Below are positions 8,918 to 19,821 of a stretch of 64,000 bases of DNA, in pieces. Within the stretch, counting starts at the first letter, position 1, and each line of letters opens with the position of its first letter. The translations under genes were made by a program, and so were the position numbers. The DNA comes from Kumtagia sp963829135 (GTDB taxonomy: Bacteria > Pseudomonadota > Alphaproteobacteria > Rhizobiales > Rhizobiaceae), in contig CAWHHO010000008.1 of assembly GCA_963829135.1 (NCBI GenBank), positions 62,001-126,000 on the forward strand, written 5' to 3'. Under the pieces are notes generated by a model. That model had not been told where the DNA came from. It made no database searches and saw only the letters and a program-made list of their open reading frames with translations.

Positions 8918-9026
8918 CGTCATGCTCGGGCTTGTCCCGAGGATCTGTTACAGGTGATGATTTGACTTGACACACGCATAAAGCGGCCACTGCCGGCAGA
9001 TCCTCGGGACAAGCCCGAGGATGACG
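8918..9026. repeat. long perfect-arm palindromic repeat
   Basis: Two 30-base arms, 8918-8947 and 8997-9026, are inverted copies with one mismatch (each contains CTCGGGCTTGTCCCGAGGAT or a near copy). Each arm itself also contains the smaller palindrome CTCGGGCTTGTCCCGAG. It fills the gap between the dehydratase and the first SDR and is a typical dispersed rhizobial intergenic repeat. Confidence 0.85.
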
Positions 9027-9063
9027 CAGTGGGGAGTGCCAGGCCGCCTTCATCGCGGTTGGC

Positions 9064-9811
9064 CTACGCCGCCAATGCGGCAAACCGCGGATCGCGAACA
9101 TCTATTGCAACATCTTCGAGGGCGCCGCGCTTCGCTGCCGCAAAGCCACACCATGATCGATGCCGTGACATCCGGATGCGGTAGGTCTTCTCGTCTGATC
9201 TGGCTGATGCGGTTGATGCCCGAAGCCCGGATCGTCACTTGCATGTCGGTATCGGTCGCCGGAATGCCCAGCGCGAAAATCTTGATGCCGTTGCCGGCAT
9301 TTTCCAGCGCCGCGACGCGCGACAGCATGACGACCGCAGCCTTCGAGGCGCAATAGGCCGACCAGCCTTCGAGAGGGTTAAATGCCGCCCCCGAGCCCGC
9401 ATTGACGATGGTTCCGCGGGCCTTGACGATCAGCGGCAGCGCGGCGGTCATGCAGCGCAGTACGCCCACGACATTGATATCGAGAAGTTTTGTCACCTCG
9501 GCGCTGTGGAGCCGGTCAACCGTAGAGATCGGATCGATTGCGCCGGCGTTGTTGACCAGTATATCTAACCGCCCCTGCTCTCTCTCGATACGCGAGATCG
9601 CAGCACGCACCTCTACATCGCTGGTCACATCGATCCTGATCGGGATTGTCTTGTCCGGCGCTGAGCTCGTGCTGAACGTGCCAGCATAAACGATCGCACC
9701 TGCGCGGACGAAATGCTCGGCGGCGGCGCGGCCAATACCGCGGCTGGCGCCGGTGACAAGCACGACCTTGCCCGACAGGTCAGGAAGCGGAACGGGGCGC
9801 AGTTGAGACAT
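9064..9811 (-). CDS. SDR-family oxidoreductase, one frameshift near the 3' end
   Basis: Restored length 248 aa. Classical short-chain dehydrogenase: cofactor motif TGASRGIG (about residues 21-28), NNAG, the catalytic Ser in NAGSGAAF, and YCASK with the Tyr/Lys pair. An extra G near 9122 shifts the frame. Removing it gives a normal end (SEARALEDVAIDVRDPRF then stop at 9064), while the uncorrected frame ends in arginine/cysteine-rich sequence. It probably oxidises a sugar, sugar acid or keto-deoxy acid, as suggested by the neighbouring dehydratase and lactonase-like genes. Confidence 0.8.
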
Positions 9812-9870
9812 TGTTTACCTCAGGTTTCTTTCTCATCGAGCCGCCGGAGGGCGTTGAACGAAGCACGTCA

Positions 9871-10638
9871 TCAATACATCAGCCAGCCGCCGCTGACATT
9901 GATCGTCGCTCCGGTGATGTAGTCGGCATGGTTGGACGCCAGGAACAGGACGCTGCCGGCAAGCTGCGAAGGATGTGCCATGTAGCCAAGCGGAATTTGC
10001 GCGATGGTTGCGGCGAGCGCCGCGTCGTCCATGCCGCCACGCATCATCGCCGTGTCGGCAGCACCGGGCGAGACAGCGTTGACGGTGATCTTGTCCTTCG
10101 CCAGCGAACGCGCCATGCCGCGCGTCATCGACACGATGCCGCCCTTGGATGCCGCGTAGGCGACCGAGCCGCCAAAGCCGCCGCTCTGCCAGCCCTGCGA
10201 CGTGAAGTTGATGATGCGGCCGCCCCGTCCCTGCTCGATCATTCGCCGCGCGGCGGCTTGCGCGAGGAAGAAACTCGCCTTGAGGTTAACCTCGTGCTGA
10301 ATGTCCCAGTCAGCCTCCGTCACATCGAAAATCGACGGCCTGCGTACCAGCACGGCCGCCGTCTGCACCAGCACGTCCAGCTCGCCGAAGGCCTCAACAA
10401 CCTGACCAATCACGCCGGCATGCGTGTCGACGTTTCGCAGGTTGCAGGCGAGCGCAAGATGCGGTCCGCCTTCCATTTCGGAGAGCGCCGCATCCAGCCG
10501 CACCTGGTCGAGATCGGCTATGGCGACGCGTGCGCCCGCCGCTGCGAACGCCATTGCAATCTCACGGCCGATGCCACCCGTCGCGCCCGTCAGCAGCACG
10601 GATTTGCCTTCGAGGCCGGAGGCGAGATTGAAGGTCAT
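9871..10638 (-). CDS. SDR-family oxidoreductase
   Basis: Intact 255-residue short-chain dehydrogenase. TGATGGIG binds NAD(P); the acidic residue in IADLD at the end of the second strand suggests NAD(H) preference. Catalytic residues are the Ser of FTSQGW and YAASKGG, and the C-terminus GATINVSGGWLMY is typical. Second of two SDRs in the sugar region, 59 bases upstream of the other. Known non-phosphorylating deoxyhexose routes use SDRs both for the sugar and for the 2-keto-3-deoxy acid; which step this one serves cannot be told from sequence alone. Confidence 0.88.
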   Translation of the reverse strand: MTFNLASGLEGKSVLLTGATGGIGREIAMAFAAAGARVAIADLDQVRLDAALSEMEGGPHLALACNLRNVDTHAGVIGQVVEAFGELDVLVQTAAVLVRRPSIFDVTEADWDIQHEVNLKASFFLAQAAARRMIEQGRGGRIINFTSQGWQSGGFGGSVAYAASKGGIVSMTRGMARSLAKDKITVNAVSPGAADTAMMRGGMDDAALAATIAQIPLGYMAHPSQLAGSVLFLASNHADYITGATINVSGGWLMY

Positions 10639-10666
10639 GGATTCCCCTGAGAATCGACGCGGGTCG

Positions 10667-10846
10667 CCCCCTCACCCGGCCTCCGCTTCGCTCGGCCACC
10701 CTCTCCCCGCTGGGGAGAGGGGGGTTGCGAGCCATTTCGCCAAAATCCAGGTAAGCGCTCTCCGGAAACGTAGAAGATCTCCTCTCCCCAGCGGGGAGAG
10801 GGTGGCCGAGGCTGAGCTTGTCGAAGCCGGAGGCCGGGTGAGGGGG
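10667..10846. repeat. large inverted-repeat element
   Basis: The arm at 10667-10720 (contains CTCTCCCCGCTGGGGAGAG) and the arm at 10781-10846 (contains CTCTCCCCAGCGGGGAGAGG) are inverted copies, both ending in a CCCCCTCACCCGGCC-type motif at the outer edge, with about 60 bases between them. The right arm has a 12-base extra segment. This is a common rhizobial/Mesorhizobium intergenic repeat; a shorter relative lies at 17479-17517. Confidence 0.85.
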
Positions 10847-10872
10847 CTATCATCAGCATCAATCTGGCAACC

Positions 10873-11742
10873 TCAAATCCGAAAAATTCGCTCGGCATTG
10901 CCGGAAAACATCTTCACCTGCTCGTCGCGTGAAAAACCGGAAATGATCTCGGCATAGGCGTTGATCACGTCGGGATACGAACTGAACATACGGTCCAACG
11001 GCCAGTTGCTGCCGAACACGATGCGGTCAACGCCGAAGGTCTCGATGGAGCCGAGCACGTAGGGCCGGATCGATTCCACCGTCCAGCGAGGATCGCCCAT
11101 GCCAAGGCCCGAGATTTTCATGATAGCATTGGGCGCCGCCGCCATTTCCCGGATCGCCGCCTGCCACAGCGCAAAATACTCGGGCGTACGCTGCATCGGG
11201 ATCGCGCAATGATCGATGCAGAGGTCGATATCGGGGAAGCTTCGCGCCAAATCCAGCACGTCCCCGGCGCGTTCAATGCGCGTGTCGAGACAATAAACCA
11301 GATTGCGCTTGGCGAGTTCGCCATAGCCACGCCTCCAGGCCGGATCGATGAGATAGTTGCCTTCGCCGAAATTGCGCACCCCGCGCACATTTCGGAATTG
11401 CAGATGCCGGTCGAGCACCGCCGCCGCATCCGGCCGCGCCAGATGGCATTCAGCGACGATCCCGTGCGGATAGCCGGTCTCATCCGCAAACGCCTGCAGC
11501 CACGCCAATTCATCCACCGGATCCGGCGTATCGACCGCCGCCTGAACATGGATCGCCTTCACCACATTGGCGAAACGGATTTCGGCCAGATAGTCCTTTA
11601 TGAAGTAGTGCTGCGACTTCAGCGGATCGGTGTCGGGCAAAAAGCCGTGCACGGCGTCACGTTCGAGCCAGCCATAGCGCAGGCTCGGATGCTTCAGATC
11701 GTGCAGATGAAAATGCGTGTCGATGAAAGCCAGCTCAGCCAT
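10873..11742 (-). CDS. amidohydrolase-fold sugar lactonase-like protein
   Basis: Intact 289-residue TIM-barrel hydrolase of the COG3618 type, which includes L-fucono- and L-rhamnono-lactonases and 2-pyrone-4,6-dicarboxylate lactonase. The first metal-ligand motif is FIDTHFHLHD (residues 6-15), with later strand ends CIDHCAIP, MKISGLGM and FGSNWPLDRM. In this setting it would open the aldonolactone formed by a sugar dehydrogenase. The stop of the mutarotase gene upstream lies seven bases before its ATG, so the two are translated from one message. Confidence 0.85.
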   Translation of the reverse strand: MAELAFIDTHFHLHDLKHPSLRYGWLERDAVHGFLPDTDPLKSQHYFIKDYLAEIRFANVVKAIHVQAAVDTPDPVDELAWLQAFADETGYPHGIVAECHLARPDAAAVLDRHLQFRNVRGVRNFGEGNYLIDPAWRRGYGELAKRNLVYCLDTRIERAGDVLDLARSFPDIDLCIDHCAIPMQRTPEYFALWQAAIREMAAAPNAIMKISGLGMGDPRWTVESIRPYVLGSIETFGVDRIVFGSNWPLDRMFSSYPDVINAYAEIISGFSRDEQVKMFSGNAERIFRI

Positions 11743-11748
11743 CGGCGG

Positions 11749-12063
11749 TTAGTCCATGTGAAATTGGAGCGGCAATAGGTACGGGAAGTTGGTGGTTGGA
11801 TCGACATCGATCTTCATGATCGGCGCCATCCATTCCGACCACTTCGCATCGACGGCGCTTTTCGCGATCGCCGCCTTCGTCTTCTCCAGATCGTCCGTCT
11901 CGAAATAGCCAAACAGCGTCAGGCCGTGGCGAAAGATGTTGTAGTTGCGGATGCCGGCTGCACGCAGCATGTCGAGCATTTCCGGCCATATTTCGTCATG
12001 CCGCTTCTTGTATTCTTCCTCATATCCGGGACGCACTCCGAGAACCCAGGCGTAGCTTGCCAT
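11749..12063 (-). CDS. L-rhamnose mutarotase-family protein
   Basis: 104 residues with the RhaM/RhaU fold: MASYAWVLGVRPGYEEEYKKRH, then IWPEMLDMLRAAGIRNYNIF, YFETDDLEK and a C-terminal MDVDPTTNFP-like segment (IDVDPTTNFPYLLP). The family interconverts the anomers of L-rhamnose and, in oxidative fucose gene clusters, of L-fucose. GGGGAG before ATG 12063 and the family length set this start rather than an upstream one. It pairs with the lactonase-like gene directly downstream and with the rhamnose-type ABC transporter upstream. Confidence 0.88.
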   Translation of the reverse strand: MASYAWVLGVRPGYEEEYKKRHDEIWPEMLDMLRAAGIRNYNIFRHGLTLFGYFETDDLEKTKAAIAKSAVDAKWSEWMAPIMKIDVDPTTNFPYLLPLQFHMD

Positions 12064-12086
12064 GCTCACACTCCCCATTTTCCTGC

Positions 12087-12116
12087 GCATGATCTGCGAA
12101 CTTTTCGAGATCATGC
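12087..12116. repeat. perfect inverted repeat between mutarotase and Gfo/Idh genes
   Basis: GCATGATCT (12087-12095) and AGATCATGC (12108-12116) form a 9-bp perfect stem around a 12-base loop. It touches the stop codon of the Gfo/Idh gene. A degenerate relative (AGAGCATGATCCCGAA ... TTCGGAAAAGGTCA) lies at 19745-19806. It may act as a weak terminator, but no U-run follows. Confidence 0.6.
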
Positions 12117-13158
12117 TAGATCGTTTCGAGCTTGCCGCTGGCGGCGGAGCGATACATGGCGTCGAGGGTCTCGGTCACATATTGCCCGTTGACGCCATCG
12201 GCCTCGTTCGGCGCCGAGCCGCCTATGCAGATGTCGATGAAGCTGTTGACCGGCGTCTTGCCGTTGTAGGCCCCCTGGCCCGGGCCGAACGGAAATATCT
12301 CATCCTTGCCGTCAGCTCGATTGAGTACGAGCCGTTCGCGCTCGGTGTCGAGCAACAGCATGCCTTCACTGCCGAAAATTCGGATGTCAAACTGTACGGA
12401 GCTGTGCTTCGGCAGACTGGCCGAGCCGGAAAGCGACATGGTCGCGCCATTGGTAAAGCGCACGGCCGCCGCGTCGTAGTAATCCACGCCTGCCGGTGAC
12501 TTGCCGGTCATGCAGAAAGCGCTTTGCGGCTTGACACCGGCGACGCGGAAAACCCAGGCAAGCGGATGCGAAAGCTGGCCCCAGCCGTAGCCGCCGGCCT
12601 TCTTCGGGTCTGCCCAGGTCGATGCCGGCGGGCGGTACATATGCTCCGCGGTTTCCAGCATCGGCTGGCCCGCAAACAAATCCTCCAACGCAGACGACAT
12701 CTGGCAGACGATGTGCTTGACCTCGCCGATGCGGCCCTCTTCGACAACCCGCGCGGCGGTCGCGGTGTAGTCGGTGAAGTTGTAGCCGCACGGGATCAGC
12801 ACCTGCTTGCCGGCTTTGGCCGCGGCAGCGACGATGGCGCGCGCATCGGCCGCGGTTGTCGCCATCGGCTTCTCGATCAGCACATGCGCGCCGGCTGCCA
12901 ATGCCGGCAGTGCCACGACCGTGTGAGCGGAGTGCGGCGTCGCGATGATGATGCCGTCGAGTTCGTGCTTCGACACCATGTCGCCGACGCTCGCATAATG
13001 ATTGGGAATGCCGAACGTTGTCGCCACTTGCCTGCGCCGGCCTTCGTCGAGATCGGCGATCGCCACGATCTCGGCGCGGCCATCAGCCTGCGCGACGGGG
13101 ATGTGATTGAAGGTCGCCCACCAGCCGGTGCCGACCACGCCTAGAGCTTTGCCTTCAT
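12116..13158 (-). CDS. Gfo/Idh/MocA-family oxidoreductase, one frameshift near the start
   Basis: Restored length 347 aa. NAD(P)-dependent sugar or polyol oxidoreductase: Rossmann motif GVVGTGWW near the N-terminus, the EKP motif in LIEKPMATT (about residues 100-108), and a C-terminal substrate domain. One G appears to be missing near 13141-13148. With it, translation begins MKAKALGVVG at ATG 13158, which overlaps the stop of the regulator gene (ATGA), and the span 3n+2 supports one lost base. Its substrate is not evident; the position suggests the sugar brought in by the adjacent ABC transporter. Confidence 0.85.
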
Positions 13159-13889
13159 GCCTGATCCTTCTCCTGCCGCGACTTGACCGTCGTTCGATAG
13201 ACGTTGCGCATATGGGCAGACGCCGCCTCTGCAGCCGATGCAGGGTCGCGCGCTTTCAGCGCATCGAGGATACGTCTGTGATCCTTGTGGCTCTGCGCCA
13301 GCACGCCTGCCGTCTCCGATGCCATCCGCCGGAACTCAAGGCCGATGACATTGAGGCTCTTCCCGATGCGAGTGAGAAAGGCGTTGCCACAGCCCCGCCA
13401 GATGATGTCATGGAAGGCGCTGTCGGACTCGCGAAAACCCGAGGGATTCTCAAGCACCAAGGCCTGCAGTTTGAGCAGTTCCTCCAGACGCGCCAGATCC
13501 TCGTCGGAAATGTTCTCGGCAGCGCGACGCGCCACGTCGGACTCGATCAGCATGCGCGCATCGTAGAGCTCGCGGATGTTGCGCTCCTCCAGCGAGATGA
13601 AGAAATGCAGCGGCTCCAGCAGCACGTCGGCGTCGAGTTCGCTGACATAGGCCCCACCGCCCTGACGGGTGCGGATCACACCGAGTATGGTAAGGCCCCT
13701 GATTGCCTCGCGCACGCTCGGACGACTGACCTGCAACGAGGCTGCAAGGTCGCGTTCGGGCGGAAGCTGGTCGCCGGGCTTCAGGCTGCCGGCTTTGACC
13801 AGGCCGAGAATGCGCTGCGCGACCTGCTCCGCCACCGAGCGGCGGACGATCGGATCTTCGAACTCGGCAATCTTGGGGAGCTCGACCAT
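13155..13889 (-). CDS. FadR-type GntR transcription regulator
   Basis: Intact 244 aa. N-terminal winged helix: QLPPERDLAASLQVSRPSVREAI, then TRQGGGAYV; C-terminal all-helical FCD ligand domain with FHDIIWRGCGN and the helix containing SHKDHRRIL. It most likely represses the neighbouring rhamnose-type transport operon and relieves it on binding a pathway sugar acid. Candidate operators are AATTGG-N5-CCAATT palindromes at 18706 and 20678. It lies between the second permease and the Gfo/Idh gene with gaps of 2 and -4 bases, so it is part of the operon it probably controls. The frame runs open into the permease only because of frameshifts upstream. Confidence 0.9.
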   Translation of the reverse strand: MVELPKIAEFEDPIVRRSVAEQVAQRILGLVKAGSLKPGDQLPPERDLAASLQVSRPSVREAIRGLTILGVIRTRQGGGAYVSELDADVLLEPLHFFISLEERNIRELYDARMLIESDVARRAAENISDEDLARLEELLKLQALVLENPSGFRESDSAFHDIIWRGCGNAFLTRIGKSLNVIGLEFRRMASETAGVLAQSHKDHRRILDALKARDPASAAEAASAHMRNVYRTTVKSRQEKDQA

Positions 13890-13891
13890 GC

Positions 13892-14870
13892 CTATTCCGC
13901 CTGCGCTTTGAGCGAACCAAAACGGCCGCCCAGGTAAGTCTTGATATTGGGGATCAACACCGAGGCAATCAGCAACACGCCGATAACCCCGGTCTGAATA
14001 TGACCGGTGATATTGGCGAGCGCCATGCCGTTGCGCAGGTTGAGAACGATCAGGATCGACAGCAGCGTCCCGAACAAGGTGCCCTTGCCGCCGAAAATAC
14101 TGACGCCGCCGAGCAGCACGATGGTGATGACGTCGAGTTCGAAGCCGGACGCCATGTCGCCGCGTATGGCGCCGACACGCGCAGCATAGAGCAGGCCGGC
14201 CAGCGCCGAAATCGCGCTTGAGGCGATGAACAGGATCGCCTTGACGCGCTCGACATTGACGCCGGAATAGGTCGCGACTTCCCTGTTGTTGCCGATGACA
14301 TAGACCTTTCGGCCGAAGGCCGAGAACTGCAGCACAAACACCAGCAGCGCGAACAGCAATGCGAACAGGATGAGCGCCAGCGGAAATGGCCCGACGATCG
14401 GCTGTTGCCCCATGGCATTGAACCATTCCGGAAAGCCGCCGATGCCGCGATCCTCGACCAGCACGCGCGCCAGGCCGCGATAGCCGATCAGCATGGCAAG
14501 CGTCACCACCAGCGACGGAATGCCGACACGCGTGATCCAGAACGCGTTGAACGCACCGCAGGCGACGCCGGCGACAAGCACCACCAGGCAGGCAAGCGGT
14601 GCCGGTACGCCCTGCTGGAACAGCCAGCCGAATAAACAGGCGGCAAGGCCCATCACCGAGGCGACCGAAAGGTCGATCTCGCCATTGATGATGATCAGCG
14701 TCATGATCAGCGCGACGATGATCTTCTCGATCGAGAGCTGGAACAGGTTGATCTGGTTGTTGACCGTGAGAAAAGCCGGCGACATGGCGGCATTGCATGG
14801 CCAGGGTGACGATCAGGATCGCCAGAAGGAACCCCTCCCAACTCCACAGGATCTGTTTGATCCGAGCCAT
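13892..14870 (-). CDS. CUT2-family sugar ABC permease (RhaQ/RhaP type), one frameshift
   Basis: Restored length 325 aa. Ribose/rhamnose-type permease with about eight to ten membrane spans and the family motifs GEIDLSVASVMGLAA, VTLAMLIGYRGLARV and GGVSIFGGKGTLFGT. An extra base at about 14795 splits it: MARIKQILWSWEGFLLAILI... runs from ATG 14870, and the rest continues from MSPAFLTVNNQINLF. The span is 3n+1. It is the second of two permeases, as in rhizobial L-rhamnose transporters. Confidence 0.85.
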
Positions 14871-14875
14871 CGCCG

Positions 14876-15931
14876 CTACTCCGCCGCCTGCACCGGAACC
14901 GGAACCGACGGGCTCCTCGCAAGCGCACGGGCGCGCTTCTGCCTGAAATCGAGCAGACGCCGCATCAGGATGGTGTCTGCCGCCACCGACAGCAGGATCA
15001 GGAAGCCGAGCACCGCCTCCCGCCAGAACTCGCTGACCATCTGCCAGCGCACAAGGCTGGTTTCGATAAGGTCGATCAGGATCGCGCCGAGCAACGTGCC
15101 GATGACCGAGCCCGAGCCGCCGAAAATGTTGACGCCGCCAACCACCACGGCGGCAACCGACTTGAACTCGAAGCCCTGCGCCGGCGACGACGGTGATGTT
15201 GCCGAAGCGCGACAGGAACATGAAGCCGGCAAAGCCCGCCAGCGCACCGCACAGAACGAAGGCGATGAACACCGTCCGGGCACTGTCGATGCCGGCCATC
15301 AACGCTGCATCGGGATTGGAACCGACAGCATAGAACTGCCGTCCGGCGCGCAGACGCGTCAGCGCCAGATGCGCCACGATCACCACTGCGACGGCGATGG
15401 CGAAGGTGACGCGGACATCGAACCCGCCAAGCGAAAAGAGATTGGTGCGCGGCAGCTCGATCATCCAGGCCGGCAGGCTGTCGGTGGTGATCGACTTTGC
15501 CCCTGAATAGTCCACCAGCAGCGTCCGGAAGATGGCCAGCGTACCCAGCGTTACGATGATCGACGGCACTTTTGCGTAGGCAACCAGCACGCCGTTGATC
15601 GCACCGAAGCAGCCGCCGACGAGGATCGACACCAGAACGACGATGAGCGGGTTCAGATCGGGATGGGACAGCACCAGGTTGCCGATGATATAGGCGGTGA
15701 AACCGACGACGGAACCGACCGACAGATCGATGTTGCGCGTCAGCACGACCAGCGCCTGACCGACCGCGATCAGTGCCATGATCGCGACGCTGGTGGAGAT
15801 GCGGGTGAACAGTCGCGGCTCGTAATAGTTGTCGATCTGCGTGCCGAAGAAGGCGAGGATCAGCACGATGACGGCAACCAGCGCACCTATGCGCAGGACC
15901 TGCGGGCTGACGCGGTCGAGGACCTGCAGCA

Positions 15932-15932
<1 letters not shown>
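14876..15932 (-). CDS. CUT2-family sugar ABC permease (RhaP/RhaQ type), one frameshift
   Basis: Restored length 351 aa. Motifs NIDLSVGSVVGFTAY, VPSIIVTLGTLAIFRT and VVVGGVNIFGGSGSVIGT identify a ribose/rhamnose-type permease. An extra base at about 15178-15184 breaks the segment FGNITVVAG/GFEFKSVAAVVVGG, and the span is 3n+1. Its ATG shares one base with the TGA of the upstream ATPase (TGATG). It forms the membrane channel together with the permease that starts at 14870. Confidence 0.85.
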
Positions 15933-17443
<1,511 letters not shown>

Positions 17444-17478
17444 CGCATCAAGTTCCACGTTACCTTCCGGGAAGTAAG

Positions 17479-17517
17479 CCCCTCACCCGGCCGAGCGAAG
17501 CGGAGGCCGGTGAGGGG
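17479..17517 (-). terminator. intercistronic hairpin after the rhamnose-type solute-binding gene
   Basis: CCCCTCACCCGGCC (17479-17492) pairs with GGCCGGTGAGGGG (17505-17517), one base unpaired. It lies 48 bases after the solute-binding gene and 36 before the ATPase. It is a short member of the palindromic family at 10667-10846. No U-run follows, so readthrough with reduced downstream expression is likely. Confidence 0.65.
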
Positions 17518-17564
17518 ATGGTTGCAGGCCAAGAAATAGCCGGCAAATCCTCGGATAGACCGGC

Positions 17565-18606
17565 CTACTTCGCAGCCGCTTCCACATTGTCCTTGTTGTA
17601 GACCGTGAACGGTCCCATCAGGATGCGCTTGCCGCCTTCGCGGCCCGGATCCTGCTCGATCTTGTACTCACCCATGCGGCCGGCCGCGAAGGCTTCGCCG
17701 ACCTCGCCCTTGATCTGGCCGGTCGCCAGCAGGTAGGTCGTGTAGTAGGTCAGGTAGCCGAGGTCGCGGAAGTCCCACAGCGCGAATTCCGGCGCGCAGC
17801 CGTTCTTGGTGTAGGACACCATTTCCGACGGCAGGCCGAGACCGCTGACCTTCACCTTGTCGCAGAGGCCTTCGTCCTGCATCGCCTTGGCGGTCGCCTG
17901 GATGCCGACCGTGGTCGGCGACATGATCAGGCCGAGGTTCGGATATTTGTCGACCAGCGCCAGCGCACGGTTGTAGCTGACCTCCGACTGGTCATCGCCA
18001 TAGACGACGTCGACCAGCTTGATGTCCTTGTACTTGTCGCCCTTCAGCGCTTCCTTCATCGAAGCGATCCAGGCAGTTCTGGTTCGCCGCATCGGGAGAG
18101 GCCGACAGCACAGCCATCTCGCCCTTGCCGCCGAGGATCGAATGCGCCATGTCGGCCATGACCGTGCCGATCGAGCCGAAATCGACCTGCGCGACGAACA
18201 CGCTCTCGCCCTTGCCGGTCGGGATCGGCGAGTCCCAGGTGACGACCTTGGTGCCGGCCTTCTGCGCGGCTTCGGCCGACGGCGCGATCTGGTCGCCGGC
18301 ATTGTTGGACAGCATGACGCCGTTCTTGCCCTGCGTGGTCGCGGTGGTCATGATCTCGATCTGGCCGGCGACGGAGTTTTCCGGCGTCGGTCCGAGGAAC
18401 AGCAGTTCGCCCGTGTTGCCGAGCTCCTTATGCGCTTCCTGTGCGCCCTCATTGGCCTGGTCGAACACCAGAATGCCGAGGAACTTCGGCAGCAGGACGA
18501 GGTCGGCCTTCTTGCCCTTTTCCGGGGTGATTGCCTGCGCCCATGCGGGCATTGCGACGCCAAGCGCCAACATCGCGGCCAGCGCCGCAATGGATAATTT
18601 CTTCAT
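17565..18606 (-). CDS. rhamnose/ribose-type sugar ABC substrate-binding protein (RhaS-like), one frameshift
   Basis: Restored length 346 aa. Signal peptide MKKLSIAALAAMLALGVAM with cleavage near PAWA-QA. The mature part has the periplasmic-binding fold of RhaS proteins: PKFLGILVFDQANEGAQEAH, VVTWDSPIPTG, VSYNRALALVDKYPNLGLIM and the ending MGPFTVYNKDNVEAAAK. One extra base at about 18074 separates DAANQN from ASMKEALKGDKY, and the span is 3n+1. GGGAGG lies seven bases before the ATG. It is first in the transporter operon and preceded by a palindromic operator candidate. L-rhamnose or another 6-deoxyhexose is the likely ligand by family. Confidence 0.87.
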
Positions 18607-18705
18607 GGTAGTTCCTCCCGTTTGGTCCAAAAATCTCGCCTTTGTCCTTCGAGGCCACGCGGACCTCAACCTCCAATCGCCAATCTCTCGGCGATCAACC
18701 TATAT

Positions 18706-18722
18706 AATTGGACAGACCAATT
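18706..18722. promoter_or_regulatory. candidate operator upstream of the rhamnose-type ABC operon
   Basis: AATTGG-ACAGA-CCAATT, a perfect palindrome with 6-base arms and a 5-base spacer, lies 100 bases upstream of the solute-binding gene next to an AT-rich TATATAAT segment. The same arms and spacer length recur at 20678-20694 before another gene of the region. The size and symmetry suit a dimeric FadR-type GntR protein such as the one encoded at 13155-13889. Confidence 0.65.
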
Positions 18723-18724
18723 TA

Positions 18725-19728
18725 CTAAGTGGGTTTGGTGCGTCCGTCAAGACACGCATCACTAAGGCCCGGCACCGGGCGACGCGGATTTTCGCCGTTC
18801 AGCGCGCGGGCAATGTCGTTGGCGACCAGCCCTTGCAACTTGCCGATCGCGGCATCGGAGTACCAGGCGGCATGCGGCGTCAGCAGCAGATTTGGCGCAT
18901 CGCGCAGCGGCGACTCCATCCCCAGCGGCTCCTTGTGGAATACATCCAGCGCAGCGCCGGCGATCGTGCCGGCCTTCAGCGCGGCGGCGAGATCATCCTC
19001 GACGATCAACTGGCCGCGCGCCGCATTGACGATCATCGCGTTCGGCCGCATCGTCTTAGCCGCTCGGCGTTGACGAAGTTGGTGGTCATTTTGTTGGCCG
19101 GCGCGTGCAGCGAGATCAGGTCGCACGTAGCGAACAGCTCGTCCGGCCGGGCAGATCGCGATGCCCTGAGACGCCGCGTCTTCCTTGGAAAGCGCCGGGT
19201 CGAAGGCCTTGAAGCTGGAAGCCGAAGGCTGCAAGCCGCTGATGCACGGCGCGTCCGATCTGGCCAAAGCCGAAGAAGCCAATCTCCGTCTCGGAGAATG
19301 GCTTGATCGGCTTGCGCCGTCGCCACCGCCGCCCATTTTCCGGCGCGCACCGACGCGTCGAGCGGCATCAGCTTGCGCAGCAGCGTCAGCACCGAGGCCG
19401 CCGTGTGGTCGGCAACCTCGTCGGTACAGTAATCCGGTACGTACCCGACCTTCACGCCCGCTTCGCTTGCGGCGGCAAGATCGATATTATCGTAGCCGAC
19501 GCCGTAGCGGATGACGGTCGCCCCGGGTGCCAGCACGGCAACCGCCTCTCTGGTGAACGGTGCGAACTGCACGGCAACGATGTTGGCGTCCCGCACCGCC
19601 TCCACCACCTCCTCCGCCGAGCGGCACTGATGCGCCGCAAACGCCGCGCCCCTGCCTTCCGCAGCGGCGCGCTCCTGCGCGACATCGGGAAAAGTATAGT
19701 CCGTAACGACAACCCTGTTTGCTGCCAT
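18725..19728 (-). pseudogene. D-isomer-specific 2-hydroxyacid dehydrogenase, several frameshifts
   Basis: About 334 codons of a phosphoglycerate-dehydrogenase-like enzyme. The N-terminal part is clear (VVVTDYTFPDV, YGVGYDNIDLAAASEAGV, YCTDEVADHTAASVLTLLRKL), and so is the C-terminal part (LISLHAPANKMTTNF, NAMIVNAARGQLIVEDDL, LDVFHKEP, LLLTPHAAWYSD). The NAD-binding loop between about 19060 and 19320 is scrambled by at least three one-base indels. ATG 19728 has GGGAG upstream. It lies downstream of the acetoacetate-decarboxylase-like gene on the same strand and probably acts on a 2-keto or 2-hydroxy acid of the pathway. Confidence 0.8.
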
Positions 19729-19744
19729 CAGGCATCTCCCTTGC

Positions 19745-19806
19745 TAGAGCATGATCCCGAACCGATGGTCCAGAGCAGGATTTGCAGACTCTTCGGAAAA
19801 GGTCAC
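19745..19806. repeat. degenerate rhizobial palindromic repeat
   Basis: The segment begins AGAGCATGATCCCGAA and later has TTCGGAAAAGGTCA, matching the AGAGCATGATCCCGAA ... TTCGGAAAAGATCATG pattern I know as a dispersed alphaproteobacterial palindrome. The arms here are imperfect. It fills the gap between the decarboxylase-like and dehydrogenase genes. Confidence 0.5.
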
Positions 19807-19821
19807 TGCGAAAACAAATCG

